This document shows positions 23,361 to 33,741 of a stretch of DNA of 64,000 nucleotides, piece by piece. The notes beneath the pieces are model-generated. The model was not told where the DNA came from, made no database searches, and saw nothing but the letters and a program-made list of their open reading frames with translations. Both the position numbers and the translations under genes were made by a program. The DNA is taken from contig NC_055999.1 in assembly GCF_018446385.1 (NCBI RefSeq), positions 78,259,859-78,323,858 on the forward strand, in the 5' to 3' direction. How positions within the stretch are numbered: the first letter of the stretch is position 1; each line of letters begins with the position of its first letter. The DNA comes from Zingiber officinale (taxonomy: Eukaryota > Streptophyta > Magnoliopsida > Zingiberales > Zingiberaceae).

Positions 23361-25093
23361 GTTGGGATCCTTCGTACGCGGCTAGAGAGGGGGGGTGTGA
23401 ATAGCCGCCCCAAATTCTCTCGTTCTTCCTACAGTTAGGGTTAGTCGCAGCGGAAATACAAGGAAGAAACTAAGGAGAAGAAAAACAAACCGATGTAACG
23501 AGGTTCGGAGATGAACTCCTACTCCTCGGCGTGTCCGTAAGGTGGACGAAGCCTACCAATCCGTCGGTGGATGAGTCCCCGGAGAACCGGCTAAATATGA
23601 GCTCCTTATGGGTGGAGAAACCTCGCCACAACTACTTCTTGCAACAGCAAGATAAGGAGTACAAATACAAGAGAAGCAAGAAGTAAATACACAGCAAATG
23701 TAAACAACCCTTGCCTTCTTGTCTCAGACGCCAACCACAGCAGCAGCTCAGTCGGAGTCCCAGCCGAAGGAAGAAGCTCACGCGAAGCTTGCGAAGAAGA
23801 GCTCAACAAAGCTCAAGCACCAGAACAGCAGCTCTGTAGCAGAAGAGAAGAGAAAGAAGCTGTAGCACAGAAGATGCCCTCGTCTCCTTTATACCTGCGA
23901 AGAAGAAACAGCGAAGAAACTAGCCGTTGCGTTGCAACGGCTAGAACCCTGATCGGTCTGTGGACCGATCAGGCCCTGCGCTGATCGGTCCCCAGACCGA
24001 TCAGTCAGTGCACAGAAACATTCTGATCGGTCTGTGGACCGATCAGGCCACAGCTGGATCGGTCGCCACGACCGATCAGGGAAGCTCCTGATCGGTCCAC
24101 AGACCGATCAGGCGTCTTTCTCGCGGCTACTGATCACCTTCTGATCGGTCTGCAGACCGATCAGATACCGATCAGTAGCACACTGATCGGTTACTGATCG
24201 GTCACCAGACCGATCAGATAACTAGTGACTTGGTTTTTGCCCAAACCAAGTCCCAAGCCTTCCAAACCAACATTCGGTCAACCTCGACCTGTTGGTACTT
24301 CATTCCTAGCATCTGGTCACTCCCTTGACCTGCTAGAATTCCCCGCCAAGTGTCCGGTCAATCCCTTTGACCTACTTGGACTTTCCTCAACACCAGATGT
24401 CCGATCATCCCTGATCCATCTGAATTTTCCCTTGCCTGGCTTCACTCACCCGGACTTTCACCTAGCTTCACTCACCAGGATTTCCACACTGCCTAACATC
24501 CCAGTTAGGACTTTCTCACTGCCTGACTTCACTCACCAGGACTTTCCACACTGCCTAACATCCCAGTTAGGACTTTCCCACTGTCTGGCTTCACTCACCA
24601 GGACTTTCCACCTGCCTAACATCCTAGTTAGGACTTTCCCTCGTGCCAAGCTCCCTGCTTGGACTTCTCCGTGCCAAGTCTCCATACTTGGACTTTTCCA
24701 GTGCCAAGTCTCCATACTTGGACTTTTCCCGTGCCAAGTCTCCACACTTGGACTTTCGCGTGCCAAGCTCCCTGCTTGGACTTTTCCAGTGCCAAGTTCC
24801 CTGCTTGGACTTTTCCGTTGTCAAGTCTCCATACTTGGGACTCTTTCCCGAATCAGGTCAACCAGGTCAACCTTGACCTACGGTTGCACCAATAATCTCC
24901 CAAACATCTATTCTTGTCCCATATCAAGAATACAACTCTTCCACGAGTGTCATCAAAATACAACTCAACTAGGTCAACCTTGACCTAAGGTTGCACCAAC
25001 AATCTTCCTAAGTCAAACATCAAAATACAACTCGAGTCAGGTCAACTCGAGTCAGGTCAACCAGGTCAACCTTGACCTAAGGTTGCACCAACA
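23361..25093 (-). repeat. Element C 5' LTR with perfect hairpin array
   Basis: Six 24-bp palindromes with perfect 10-bp arms (CTGATCGGTC, 4-base loop, GACCGATCAG) start at 23949, 23981, 24023, 24088, 24141 and 24194. A seventh, imperfect one is near 24054. The array at 24430-24845 consists of CCTAAC..GTTAGG and CCAAG..CTTGG hairpins, each followed by GGACTTTYCC. Confidence 0.9.
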
Positions 25094-25216
25094 ATGACTC
25101 CTATGGCCAGGGGTTATCCCAGTGGATCCAGATTATCTACTAGAGTTGATGTCTTAGAGAAAGAAAACCAAGATTTGAAGAATCGACTCTCGGCATTGGA
25201 GAGAGATTTTTAAGAG
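25094..25216 (+). pseudogene. CACTA transposase C-terminal fragment, part 2
   Basis: Continues the frame interrupted at 18313: PMARGYPSGSRLSTRVDVLE, then a coiled-coil end KENQDLKNRLSALERDF and a stop. Coiled-coil tails after GLGSQA are usual in plant En/Spm transposases. Joined across the ATGAC duplication of element C. Confidence 0.6.
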
Positions 25217-25447
25217 GAGTTGCAATCCTGAATGCATCTTAAGGAAATTGGATGGGAAATAGGGAATTCATGATTCGAATGAGTCAAATGCCGCATCATT
25301 TTGACTCTCGGGAGATATATGACACTCGGACCCTCAGGACTATACTGATTAGTAGCTGACTCAAAGATGTATTGACCTTTTACTTTTCTTTTTTTTTGTT
25401 TATCACTTTTCAAATATATAAACTATACTGATTTGTATTATATATAT

Positions 25448-28400
25448 TGTTGTGCAAAGGGGGGGTAATACCTCTCAACCTTTCTGAACCGCGGAAGAAG
25501 AGGAAGAGAGAAAAGAGATCGTGCGGAACAACACGACAAAGACGCACAAAAGAGAGCAAACACCAGGAAGGAGAAGAAGAAGAGAAAGAAAAAGAGTTAC
25601 CGTGGTTCGGCGACTTGCCTACTCCACAAAACGGCCGAAGTTTTATTAGAATTCTTTTCTACACAAGAGAATCACATCTAATGATTCTTGTGTTTTCTGA
25701 TCTACAATGGGTTTACAATGATCCCTATAAATACTGCTAAACCCCCAGACCCGGTAAAAACGTAACAGAATTTGTTATGAAAAACATAACAAAATTCTGT
25801 TATATAAAATCTTAACAGAATTTTATTACCAAAAATCTTAACAGATTTTTCTTCCATGACATCCCTTCATCCAAATATGAGTCACTCGTCAACAATCTCC
25901 ACCTTGGCGAATATTCACCCCTTCGAAGAATACGAATATCTGGACAAAACTCCATCTGGATCTCTGGGTCTGGGCTTCCTTCCTCTAGCATCTAGAGATA
26001 TGGATCAAGTTCAAGCAATGCTTAAACTTCTCTGTGGTCACTGGCTTTGTCAGCATATTTGCAGCATTGTCTGCAGTGTGAACCTTCTCAAGTTGAATTC
26101 CCCGGAAGCAATCAACTCTCTGATCTTGTGAAACCTCACATCAATGTGTTTGGTTCTCGCATGATACACCTGATTCTTCGCCAAATAGATAGCACTCTGA
26201 CTATCGCATAACAACTTGACTCCACCTTGCTGAACACCCAGTTCTCTGACCAACCCTGTAAGCCATAAAGCTTCCTTCGCTGCTTCAGCTGCTGCCATGT
26301 ACTCGGATTCCGTAGTAGACAATGCAACAATAGATTGTATCATAGATTTCCAACAAATAGGTCCTCCTGCCACAGTGAATACGTATCCTGTAGTAGACCT
26401 CCTGTTATCTAAATCTCCTGCATAGTCTGCATCTACGTACCCAGCAACTAAAGGATCTTCCGGTTGTCTACTGAACATGATGCCATAATTAGTTGTATTT
26501 CTCAAGTATCTGAAAATCCATTTCACTGCATCCCAATGTGGTCGACCAGGATTTGAGAGAAACTTGCTTACCATACTAACTGCTTGCGCTAAATCTGGTC
26601 TCGTGCAAACCATGGCATACATCAGACAACCAACTGCACTGGCATAAGGAACCTTTGACATCTCTTGGATCTCGTCATCCGTCTTTGGACACTGTGTACT
26701 GGATAACTTAAAGTGATGCGCCAGGGGTGTGCTCACCGACTTTGTATTCTTCATGTTGAACCTATCCAACACCTTCTCCACATAGCTACGTTGAGACAAC
26801 CATAATCTCCCTGCAACTCTATTCCTGTGAATCTCCATCCCAAGAATCTTCTTGGCCTCTCCCAAATCTTTCATGTCAAATTCCTTGCTCAGTAGCCTCT
26901 TCAATTTGTCAACCTCTCTCATCTTCTTCGCAACAATGAACATGTCATCTACGTATAGTAGTAAGAAAATCAGTGATTCATCTTCAAGGCCCTTCACATA
27001 TATGCAGCAGTCATACTCGCATCTCCTATATCCGTTTTGAATCATGTATGAATCAAAACGTTTGTACCATTGCCTAGGAGATTGTTTCAGTCCATAGAGC
27101 GATTTCTTCAACTTACAAACCAACTGCTCTTGTCCGGACTGACTAAATCCCTCAGGTTGTGACATAAAAATCTGCTCCTCCAAATTTCCATGAAGAAATG
27201 TCGTCTTCACATCCATTTGCTCCAAATACAAATCGTGATGTGCCACCAAAGCTAATACCGCTCTAATTGACGTATGTCTTACCACTGGAGAGAAAATTTC
27301 TTCATAGTCAATCCCCTTTCTTTGTGAATACCCCTTTGCTACCAACCGAGCCTTAAACTTCACTTCTTCTCCCTCTGACATTGCTTCTTTCTTCTTGAAT
27401 ATCCACTTGCACCCTATAGCTTTCTCTCCTTCAGGAAGTTCCACTAGATCCCACGTTTGGTTTTTATGCAACGACTCCATCTCCTCTGCCATAGCACCCG
27501 TCCACCTGTCCTTCTCAGAGCTATGTATTGCCTCCTGAAAAGATGTAGGGTCTCCGCTACTAGTGGTAAGTGCATAAGATACCAAGTCTTCGAATCCGTA
27601 TCTAGTGGATGGTTTTACGACTCGTCTCGTTCTACCACTAGCTATAGTGCGATGCTCCATGTGCTCTGAGCTAGAATCATCGAAGTCATGAGTCTCTAGC
27701 TCCACTTGCACAATATCTTTCTCTTTGTTGCTTTGTGGTGTTTCCTTTCCTTCTTCCTGAGTACGTTGTAACATAGCTTTCTCGTCAAACACCACATCTC
27801 TGCTGATCACCACCTTGTTTGCCTTAGGATCCCAAAGCTTGAAGCCTTTAACTCCTTTCTGATAGCCCAAAAAAATGCATTGCTTTGACTTTGCATCCAG
27901 CTTTGATCTTTCCTCACTAGATATATGCATATAGGCTGGACATCCAAAAACTCGAAGATGAGAGTAATCTACTTGATTCCCTTTCCATACTTCCTCTGAT
28001 ACTTTGCCTTCTAGTGCTGCCCTTGGTGATCTATTAATGAGATAACATGCCATGTTAACTGCTTCCGCCCAGAAATTCTTTGCAAGCCCTGCATTCAGCC
28101 TAAGACATCTTGCCTTCTCAATGATTGTCCTGTTCAACCTTTCCGCTACCCCATTCTGCTGAGGTGTCCTGCGAACCGAGAAGTGCCTCATTATCCCATG
28201 CTGCTCACAGAATTCCTGAAACTTTGAATCTGTGTACTCAGTCCCATTATCTGACCTAAGGCATTTGATCTTCCTTCCGGTCTGGTTCTCTACTTCAGTT
28301 TTCCACAATTTAAACTTTGCAAAAGTTTCTGACTTGTGACGCATAAAGTATACCCATACCTTTCGTGAGAAATCATCAGTAAAACTCACAAAATACAAGT

Positions 28401-30387
28401 GCCTTCCACGTGATGCTACACTGGCCGGTCCCCAGAGATCCGTATGTACGTAGTCCAGAATCCCCTCCGTCTTGTTTGTTGCCGTCTTAAATTGCACTTT
28501 GCTCTGTTTCCCAAGAACACAGAATTTGCAGAATTCAAGCTTGCACGTTTTGACACCCTTCAACAAATCTCTCTTGTGAAGTTCTAGCATCCCACGTTCA
28601 CCCATATGCCCTAGCCGCATATGCCACAAGATAGTACTATCTGATTCAGACTCCACCGAGGCGACTCCACCTACAACTGTAGTCCCTATCAACTTGTAGA
28701 TGTTTCCTGCTACCTTTTGTCCTTTCATTACCGTCAGAGCTCCCTTGTTGACTTTCATCACCCCGCTCACTGATTTGTAATTACAACCAATACCATCCAG
28801 TGTGCCTAGTGAGATCAAGTTCTTCCTTAGCTCTGGTATATATCTGACATCACATAAAGTTCTGATCACACCATCAAACATCTTGATTCTGACATTCCCT
28901 ATGCCGATAACCTTGCATGATGCATCGTTTCCCATCAACACTGAACCAGAATCCACTGCCCTATAGGTGTCAAACCAATCCTTGTTTGGAGTCATATGAT
29001 ATGAACATGCAGAGTCTAAAATCCATGCATCCGTCAGCTGCTCCGAACTTGACATAACTGATAGCATATCTCCATCACCGCTTTCTGAATTTTCTTCTTC
29101 AACTATGTTTGCAGACTTTGTCGAACTACTTTTGTTCTCTGCAACATATTTCTTTATCTCTGGACAATTTCTCTTGATATGACCTTTACCTCCACATTTG
29201 TAGCACGTGATCACCTTCTTCCTTCTCGACTTAGAACGAGTCTTGTTGTTGTTGTCATATCCATGTCGAGATTTGCTCCTACCACGCTCTTGGTTGCTAT
29301 TTACCACAAGTCCTTCTCCTTGAGAAATTTCATCGCTTGTTTTCTTCCTTTGGTGAAAACCTAGCAACGCACTTGTGATCTCCTCCAATTTGAGAGTTTC
29401 CTTACCCCACATCAAAGTAGTAACCAAATTCTCGTACGTAGGAGATGAAGGTAGAGAATTCAACAACACCAGCGCCTTGTCTTCGATCTTCACATCAATC
29501 CGCTTCAGATCACTTACAATCTGGTTGAATACATTGATGTGCTGGCTCAGATCGGTTCCTTCTGTCATCTTCAGCCCGAATAATTTCTGCTTGAGATACA
29601 GCTTGTTTGTCAATGATTTTGACATGTACCAGCTTTCCAGCTTTTGCCAAACTGTCACCGGTGACTCCTCGTCCATGACATGGTACATCACGTCATCCGT
29701 AAGACAAAGCCTGATTGTTGCTACTGCCTTCGCCTGAAGTTCTTCCCAATCTGATTTCTCCATGCTTTCCGGTTTTCTTTCTCCTAGCGCCTTCACCATG
29801 CCTTGTTGCACCAACAAGTCCTTGACCCTTCTCTGCCATAATCCAAAGTTTCCGGTTCCGTCAAACTTCACCATATCAAACTTCGCAGAAGTCATCCCCG
29901 ACATGTTGAAGAAATCTGCCAAAAACCTGGAGCTCTGATACCAATTGTTGTGCAAAGAAGGGGGCAATACCTCTCAACCTTTCTGAACCGCGGAAGAAGA
30001 GGAAGAGAGAAAAGAGATCGCGCGGAACAACAAGACAAAGACGCACAAAAGAGAGCAAACACCAGGAAGGAGAAGAAGAAGAGAAAGAAAAGAGTTACCG
30101 TGGTTCGGCGACTTGCCTACTCCACAAAACGGCCGAAGCTTTATTAGAATTCTCTTCTACACAAGAGAATCACATCTAATGATTCTTGTGTTTTCTGATC
30201 TACAATGGGTTTACAATGATCCCTATAAATACTGCTAAACCCCCAGACCCGGTAAAAACGTAACAGAATTTGTTATGAAAAACATAACAAAATTCTGTTA
30301 TATAAAATCTTAACAGAATTTTATTACGAAAAATCTTAACAGATTTTTCTTCCATGACATCCCTTCATCCAAATATGAGTCACTCGT

Positions 30388-30390
<3 letters not shown>
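25448..30390 (-). mobile_element. Element D: near-intact Tnt1-like Ty1/copia retrotransposon
   Basis: LTRs 25448-25894 (447 bp) and 29946-30390 start TGTTGTGCAAAG and differ at only a handful of positions, so the insertion is young. On the minus strand the primer site TGGTATCAGAGC (29932-29943) and a purine tract (from 25895) abut them. The interior is one long polyprotein. Left flank TATAT (25443-25447) agrees with the (AT)n that follows the right LTR, whose last CA seems lost into the microsatellite. Confidence 0.9.
26050..29904 (-). CDS. gag-pol: Gag-Pol polyprotein of element D (Tnt1-like copia)
   Basis: The open frame begins at 29967, inside LTR/primer-site sequence. The likely start is the second Met at 29904 (MSGMTSAKFDMVKFDG). 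Counting from 29967: Gag to about 230; zinc knuckle CYKCGGKGHIKRNC at 255-268; protease active site DSA at 318; integrase zinc finger H449/H454/C480/C483 and catalytic D510, D573, E609; reverse transcriptase with D919 and YVDD at 1005-1008; RNase H with D1179, E1220 and D1255. It is open for 1305 codons. Near residue 1294 (about 26083) the frame departs from the family pattern: one frame over reads VHTADNAANMLTKPV, so a one-base loss replaces the last 35 or so residues. Otherwise intact and possibly recently active. Confidence 0.9.
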   Translation of the reverse strand: MSGMTSAKFDMVKFDGTGNFGLWQRRVKDLLVQQGMVKALGERKPESMEKSDWEELQAKAVATIRLCLTDDVMYHVMDEESPVTVWQKLESWYMSKSLTNKLYLKQKLFGLKMTEGTDLSQHINVFNQIVSDLKRIDVKIEDKALVLLNSLPSSPTYENLVTTLMWGKETLKLEEITSALLGFHQRKKTSDEISQGEGLVVNSNQERGRSKSRHGYDNNNKTRSKSRRKKVITCYKCGGKGHIKRNCPEIKKYVAENKSSSTKSANIVEEENSESGDGDMLSVMSSSEQLTDAWILDSACSYHMTPNKDWFDTYRAVDSGSVLMGNDASCKVIGIGNVRIKMFDGVIRTLCDVRYIPELRKNLISLGTLDGIGCNYKSVSGVMKVNKGALTVMKGQKVAGNIYKLIGTTVVGGVASVESESDSTILWHMRLGHMGERGMLELHKRDLLKGVKTCKLEFCKFCVLGKQSKVQFKTATNKTEGILDYVHTDLWGPASVASRGRHLYFVSFTDDFSRKVWVYFMRHKSETFAKFKLWKTEVENQTGRKIKCLRSDNGTEYTDSKFQEFCEQHGIMRHFSVRRTPQQNGVAERLNRTIIEKARCLRLNAGLAKNFWAEAVNMACYLINRSPRAALEGKVSEEVWKGNQVDYSHLRVFGCPAYMHISSEERSKLDAKSKQCIFLGYQKGVKGFKLWDPKANKVVISRDVVFDEKAMLQRTQEEGKETPQSNKEKDIVQVELETHDFDDSSSEHMEHRTIASGRTRRVVKPSTRYGFEDLVSYALTTSSGDPTSFQEAIHSSEKDRWTGAMAEEMESLHKNQTWDLVELPEGEKAIGCKWIFKKKEAMSEGEEVKFKARLVAKGYSQRKGIDYEEIFSPVVRHTSIRAVLALVAHHDLYLEQMDVKTTFLHGNLEEQIFMSQPEGFSQSGQEQLVCKLKKSLYGLKQSPRQWYKRFDSYMIQNGYRRCEYDCCIYVKGLEDESLIFLLLYVDDMFIVAKKMREVDKLKRLLSKEFDMKDLGEAKKILGMEIHRNRVAGRLWLSQRSYVEKVLDRFNMKNTKSVSTPLAHHFKLSSTQCPKTDDEIQEMSKVPYASAVGCLMYAMVCTRPDLAQAVSMVSKFLSNPGRPHWDAVKWIFRYLRNTTNYGIMFSRQPEDPLVAGYVDADYAGDLDNRRSTTGYVFTVAGGPICWKSMIQSIVALSTTESEYMAAAEAAKEALWLTGLVRELGVQQGGVKLLCDSQSAIYLAKNQVYHARTKHIDVRFHKIRELIASGEFNLRRFTLQTMLQIC

Positions 30391-30468
<78 letters not shown>
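30391..30468. repeat. (AT)n microsatellite
   Basis: About 78 bases of uninterrupted AT, at the right border of element D. Confidence 0.98.
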
Positions 30469-30471
<3 letters not shown>

Positions 30472-30829
30472 GTATTATATCTTTTCAAAAATATTATCGA
30501 TCAGTAGATATCTAAACTAGTACTCACGTGTGTAAAATAATTTTCTATCCCAACTATTCATCCTATTAAATTCAATATGTTGGTCATAATAATGATGTGT
30601 CACTAGTTTGTTCCTTATTTTATTAATAACCTATCATATTATATTTCTACCTGATTGAATACTACTAGCTAGTTTTTGAGTGGACTGTCTTCGCTAGGAG
30701 GTGTTTTATTTTATATTATTAGATTCAGATGTATTATACTCTATTTGAGACGATGTTTGGATATTTATTTTTGTTTTGTTGTTGGATTAATTTGATGATT
30801 GGGTTTGATACTTTTCGTTTTTGTGCGGT

Positions 30830-31528
30830 TGGAAAAATTGATAATTAGTGATGAAATATTAAATTTTCGTTGTTATTTTGTGACAAAATGTTAATATTTT
30901 GTTGCTATGTTTATATATGAAATTTTAAAAGTTATAATAACTAGTGACGAATATTTAATATTCCGTCACTAGGTAGTGACAAAATTTAAAATTTTGTCTA
31001 TGTAAATTATATCGCAAAATAGCGACCGAATTTTAAATTTGGTCGCCATTTTTATATATGAAATTTAAAAATGTTACGATAATTAGCGAAGACCATTCAT
31101 TTATCTGTCTCTAATTAACGATAATATTTAATTATTACGTCACTAATTAGCGATGATATTTTATTATTCCATCACTAAGTTTAGTTATATTATAACAATA
31201 TCATTAATGAATTTAGTGATAGAATTAAATTAACCGTAGCTAATTGGAGACAAATTTAACATTCGACAGGATTAATAAGTTGTCATCTCTATTTTAGCGA
31301 TGGACTATTTAAATCCGTCACTAAAATTAGCGACAAACTATTTAATCTTGTCGCTAAATTTAGAGATGGAATTAAATTTCATCTCTAATTAGCGACAGAT
31401 TATTTAATTCCATTATTAAATGATGTCAGTGACTAATGTCATAGTCACGACAATAATCGATCACTAACCAGTCATTATGATCAATTAGCGATGGATATTT
31501 TCATCGCTAAAGAGTATTTTTTTTAGTG
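30830..31528. repeat. Hairpin-rich repeat, possible non-autonomous CACTA-type transposon
   Basis: About a dozen alternating copies of (A/T)TTAGYGACRRA and its complement (TYYGTCRCTAAW) separated by TATTTAAT-type spacers, so the strand can fold into a chain of hairpins. The right edge TTTTTTTTTAGTG resembles a CACTA-type terminus. No matching left terminus or duplication is clear. Confidence 0.4.
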
Positions 31529-31624
31529 GATTACTGTCTGTAACTCTTTCGACCGCCCCGTATACAGTCATGGACGGAAGTCAGACACCATTTATATACT
31601 GACCAGTGATAAGTGAGTCACATC

Positions 31625-31630
31625 TCTCAA

Positions 31631-31680
<50 letters not shown>
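31625..31680. repeat. (CT)n(AT)n microsatellite
   Basis: A CT run followed directly by an AT run. Confidence 0.95.
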
Positions 31681-32761
31681 ATATCTTTTTGGATTACTTA
31701 ATAGGGAATGAAATGACACTTAGCTGTAAACCAAGAATTATTCGGTCCATAGATCACTTTTATATCAAAATATTATTATGTTTATTTGATTAAAACTATC
31801 TAGACTTAATTAAATCACATTATTGTACCAGTTTTGATCAAAATTAGTATAATATTTTGATCAAAATTAGTATAATATTAAACCGTTTTAATCAAATTTA
31901 TTTATAACAATTTTAGCTAAAACTATTTTATATGGTACTAACTTTGAACAAAACTGTTATAATAATATTATACCAAGGATATTTAAGAAAAAAAGAAAGA
32001 TGAAATACTTTTTATATATTTTTTAAAATATAAAACGCCTTTTAATGATGACAAAAATAGTTAGGTTTTAGGCCATAACTTGCATTTTTTTATGTCAAAT
32101 ATTCAAATTTAAATACATTTAAAATCTAGTTGACAAGGTAATTGTTTTAGTTAATTTAAATACATAAAAATATTGAATCAAATCTTATCCTTAGATATTA
32201 ATCTGACTTTGAATATTTTAAAATAAATCGCATCTTCCTCCAACTATTTTACTTTATTTGTTTAGTTTTTCATCATTCAACCATCTTTATTTCTTTTAAA
32301 AAAGAAATAGAATAAGAAATGTAGACATATCAATTATTCAACCATCTTTCTTTATTTTTTAAAAAACATACAATTTGACACAAAATCCTTGTATAAGTAA
32401 AGCTGTGACGTTTTATAACTTTTTATATCTATAATTTAAATTATTTTTCTAAACTTTAAATCATAAACACAGGAACAACCGAATCCAATTCGACCCTAAC
32501 ACAATCCAAAAATTTTCAATCCAAACTCATTCCGAATTCAAAAATCCTAATCTTAATATAATATTTTTAATTAACTTAAATCAGATTCATTTTTGACATC
32601 CCTAAAAATATATCTAGTGAAATTAGAACACCTAAATTAACAAGAAAAGCACATAATGAAGATCAAGCCTGATTGTCTCGACAAGGAAGAGGTCAAGAAC
32701 TCAGTGGCTCCCCACCTTCCTCATCCTCTCGACTGTGGCCCAACGACCCTTCTCTCGTCAC

Positions 32762-32781
32762 TTTTATATATATATATATAT
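32762..32781 (+). promoter_or_regulatory. TATA-like element of the DUF7722-type gene
   Basis: TTTTATATATATATATATAT lies 24 to 43 bases upstream of the ATG at 32805. It could be the TATA box, but then the leader would be very short. It may equally be a simple repeat. Confidence 0.3.
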
Positions 32782-32804
32782 GGATTTTCCTTAGTGAGAC
32801 GGCA

Positions 32805-33077
32805 ATGGAGGCCATGGTAGCAAAGCTAGATCACAACTCAGCCAACTTCTTCACCAGCAGCAGCGATGGCGGCGGCGGCGGCTTCCACTTGCCTGTGCAC
32901 TACCCGCGCTACAACAAGGATGACTACGAGGCCATGCCGGAGTGGGAGCTGGACCGCTTGCTGGTGCAGTATGGACTTCCGGTCGCCGGAGACCTTGCCG
33001 ACAAGAGGGGCTTCGCGATCGGAGCCTTTGTCTGGCCTCCATCCGACAATGCCGGAGCCAATGATGTATTGAACTGA
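32805..33077 (+). CDS. Small DUF7722-type plant protein
   Basis: A single exon of 90 codons starting MEAMVAKLDHNSANFF. A serine/glycine-rich stretch (residues 18-26) precedes FHLPVHYPRYNKDDYEAMPE and WELDRLLVQYGLPVAGDLA, then KRGFAIGAFVWP. The MPEWELDRLLxxYGLP..GD...KR.FAIGAFxWP pattern is that of a short plant-specific family (DUF7722) of unknown function; no catalytic motif, signal peptide or membrane segment is seen. The frame also reads open upstream to 32673, but the downstream ATG fits the family's usual size. Codons are GC-rich, unlike the surrounding DNA. It is tail-to-tail with the carrier gene. Confidence 0.75.
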   Translation: MEAMVAKLDHNSANFFTSSSDGGGGGFHLPVHYPRYNKDDYEAMPEWELDRLLVQYGLPVAGDLADKRGFAIGAFVWPPSDNAGANDVLN

Positions 33078-33741
33078 ATTGTATGTATGTGCATGTATAC
33101 AAATATTATGTGTGTGATATGAGAAGATGTATACGAGTTTGATTGATGTGGGCTTTGGTGAGATTATCGGCGAATGACTTTGTTCGTGATCTCGTGTGTT
33201 CATCAGTTCATGGTCGAATTCAGATCGAGTGAGACAATTGTTTGATGTTGTTATTCGAATAAGATCTTTAAGATTTTGCCATCTTCCTCTTTTCGACTCT
33301 CTTTGAAGCTCGTTAATCGATCTCAAAAAGGAAGAGTCTTTTAGAGCTCGGCGTAGAAGCGAGATCTTTTTCTCTGTATCGACATGGACATAAATTCAGC
33401 CTTCACAGTGCACAGAAGCGGTAGCAATGTAGCATGATTATGAACGACAACAATGTTTTCATCAACAAAATCGGCTCATCGCCATTTTTTACGCGATAGA
33501 ATTGAGCGATAATGCGACGACAAAGCAAAGCATCCATCGGCGCAAGAACATAAACAGATGCGCAAAATTTGTCATCGAATATAATTTCCGACAAAACTGG
33601 GACATCTTATTCTATTTTGCGGTATGGTTAGAAGACAACCATTGATGGCCAGGTTAGCGAGTTTGAGGGAAGCAATTCTTTGCGCAGCAACCTTCGAAGA
33701 TCCATGAGCATCGACTTGCATATCAGGCAATCTTACTTTTT
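33078..33741. other. Convergent 3' flanks between the DUF7722-type and carrier genes
   Basis: No gene seen. The two neighbouring genes converge here, so this should hold both 3' untranslated regions. Confidence 0.5.

Larger units (their letters stand above)
18314..25093 (-). mobile_element. Element C: complete gag-only (TR-GAG type) LTR retrotransposon
   Basis: LTRs 18314-20095 (1782 bp) and 23361-25093 (1733 bp) run TGTTGGGATCC...GCACCAACA. The target duplication is ATGAC (18309-18313 and 25094-25098). On the minus strand the primer site TGGTATCAGAGC lies at 23347-23358 and a purine tract (CAAAAAGGGGGAGAT) at 20096-20110. The interior codes only a Gag-like protein with two zinc knuckles. 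It shares its architecture with element A: tRNA-iMet primer site, coiled-coil and WVP Gag tail, hairpin-rich LTRs. The sequences are clearly diverged. Confidence 0.9.
30469..32660. other. AT-rich intergenic region upstream of the small gene
   Basis: No gene seen. It contains the hairpin-rich repeat at 30830-31528 and a microsatellite at 31625-31680. From 31740 to 32640 it is AT-rich with TTTTGATCAAAATTAGTATAATAT repeated at about 31834 and 31856. Confidence 0.6.

Noticed and set aside
18925..24217. GATCGGTC palindromes as transcription-factor operators
   Set aside because: They occur only inside the LTR element and in tandem with varying loops. A structural or element-internal role is more likely, and no known plant factor site is recognised.
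24225..24983. 252-codon plus-strand frame with proline/serine repeats
   Set aside because: It is only the modular repeat array of the element C LTR read in one frame. The same array in the other LTR is broken into different frames, and no domain is recognisable.
25447..25740. 97-codon plus frame at the left end of element D
   Set aside because: It lies in the LTR and is repeated in part in the other LTR. It is low-complexity Lys/Arg/Glu sequence from a purine-rich tract.
32838..33326. 162-codon minus frame opposite the small gene
   Set aside because: Shadow of the GC-rich DUF7722-type exon; no domain, and it runs on into non-coding sequence.
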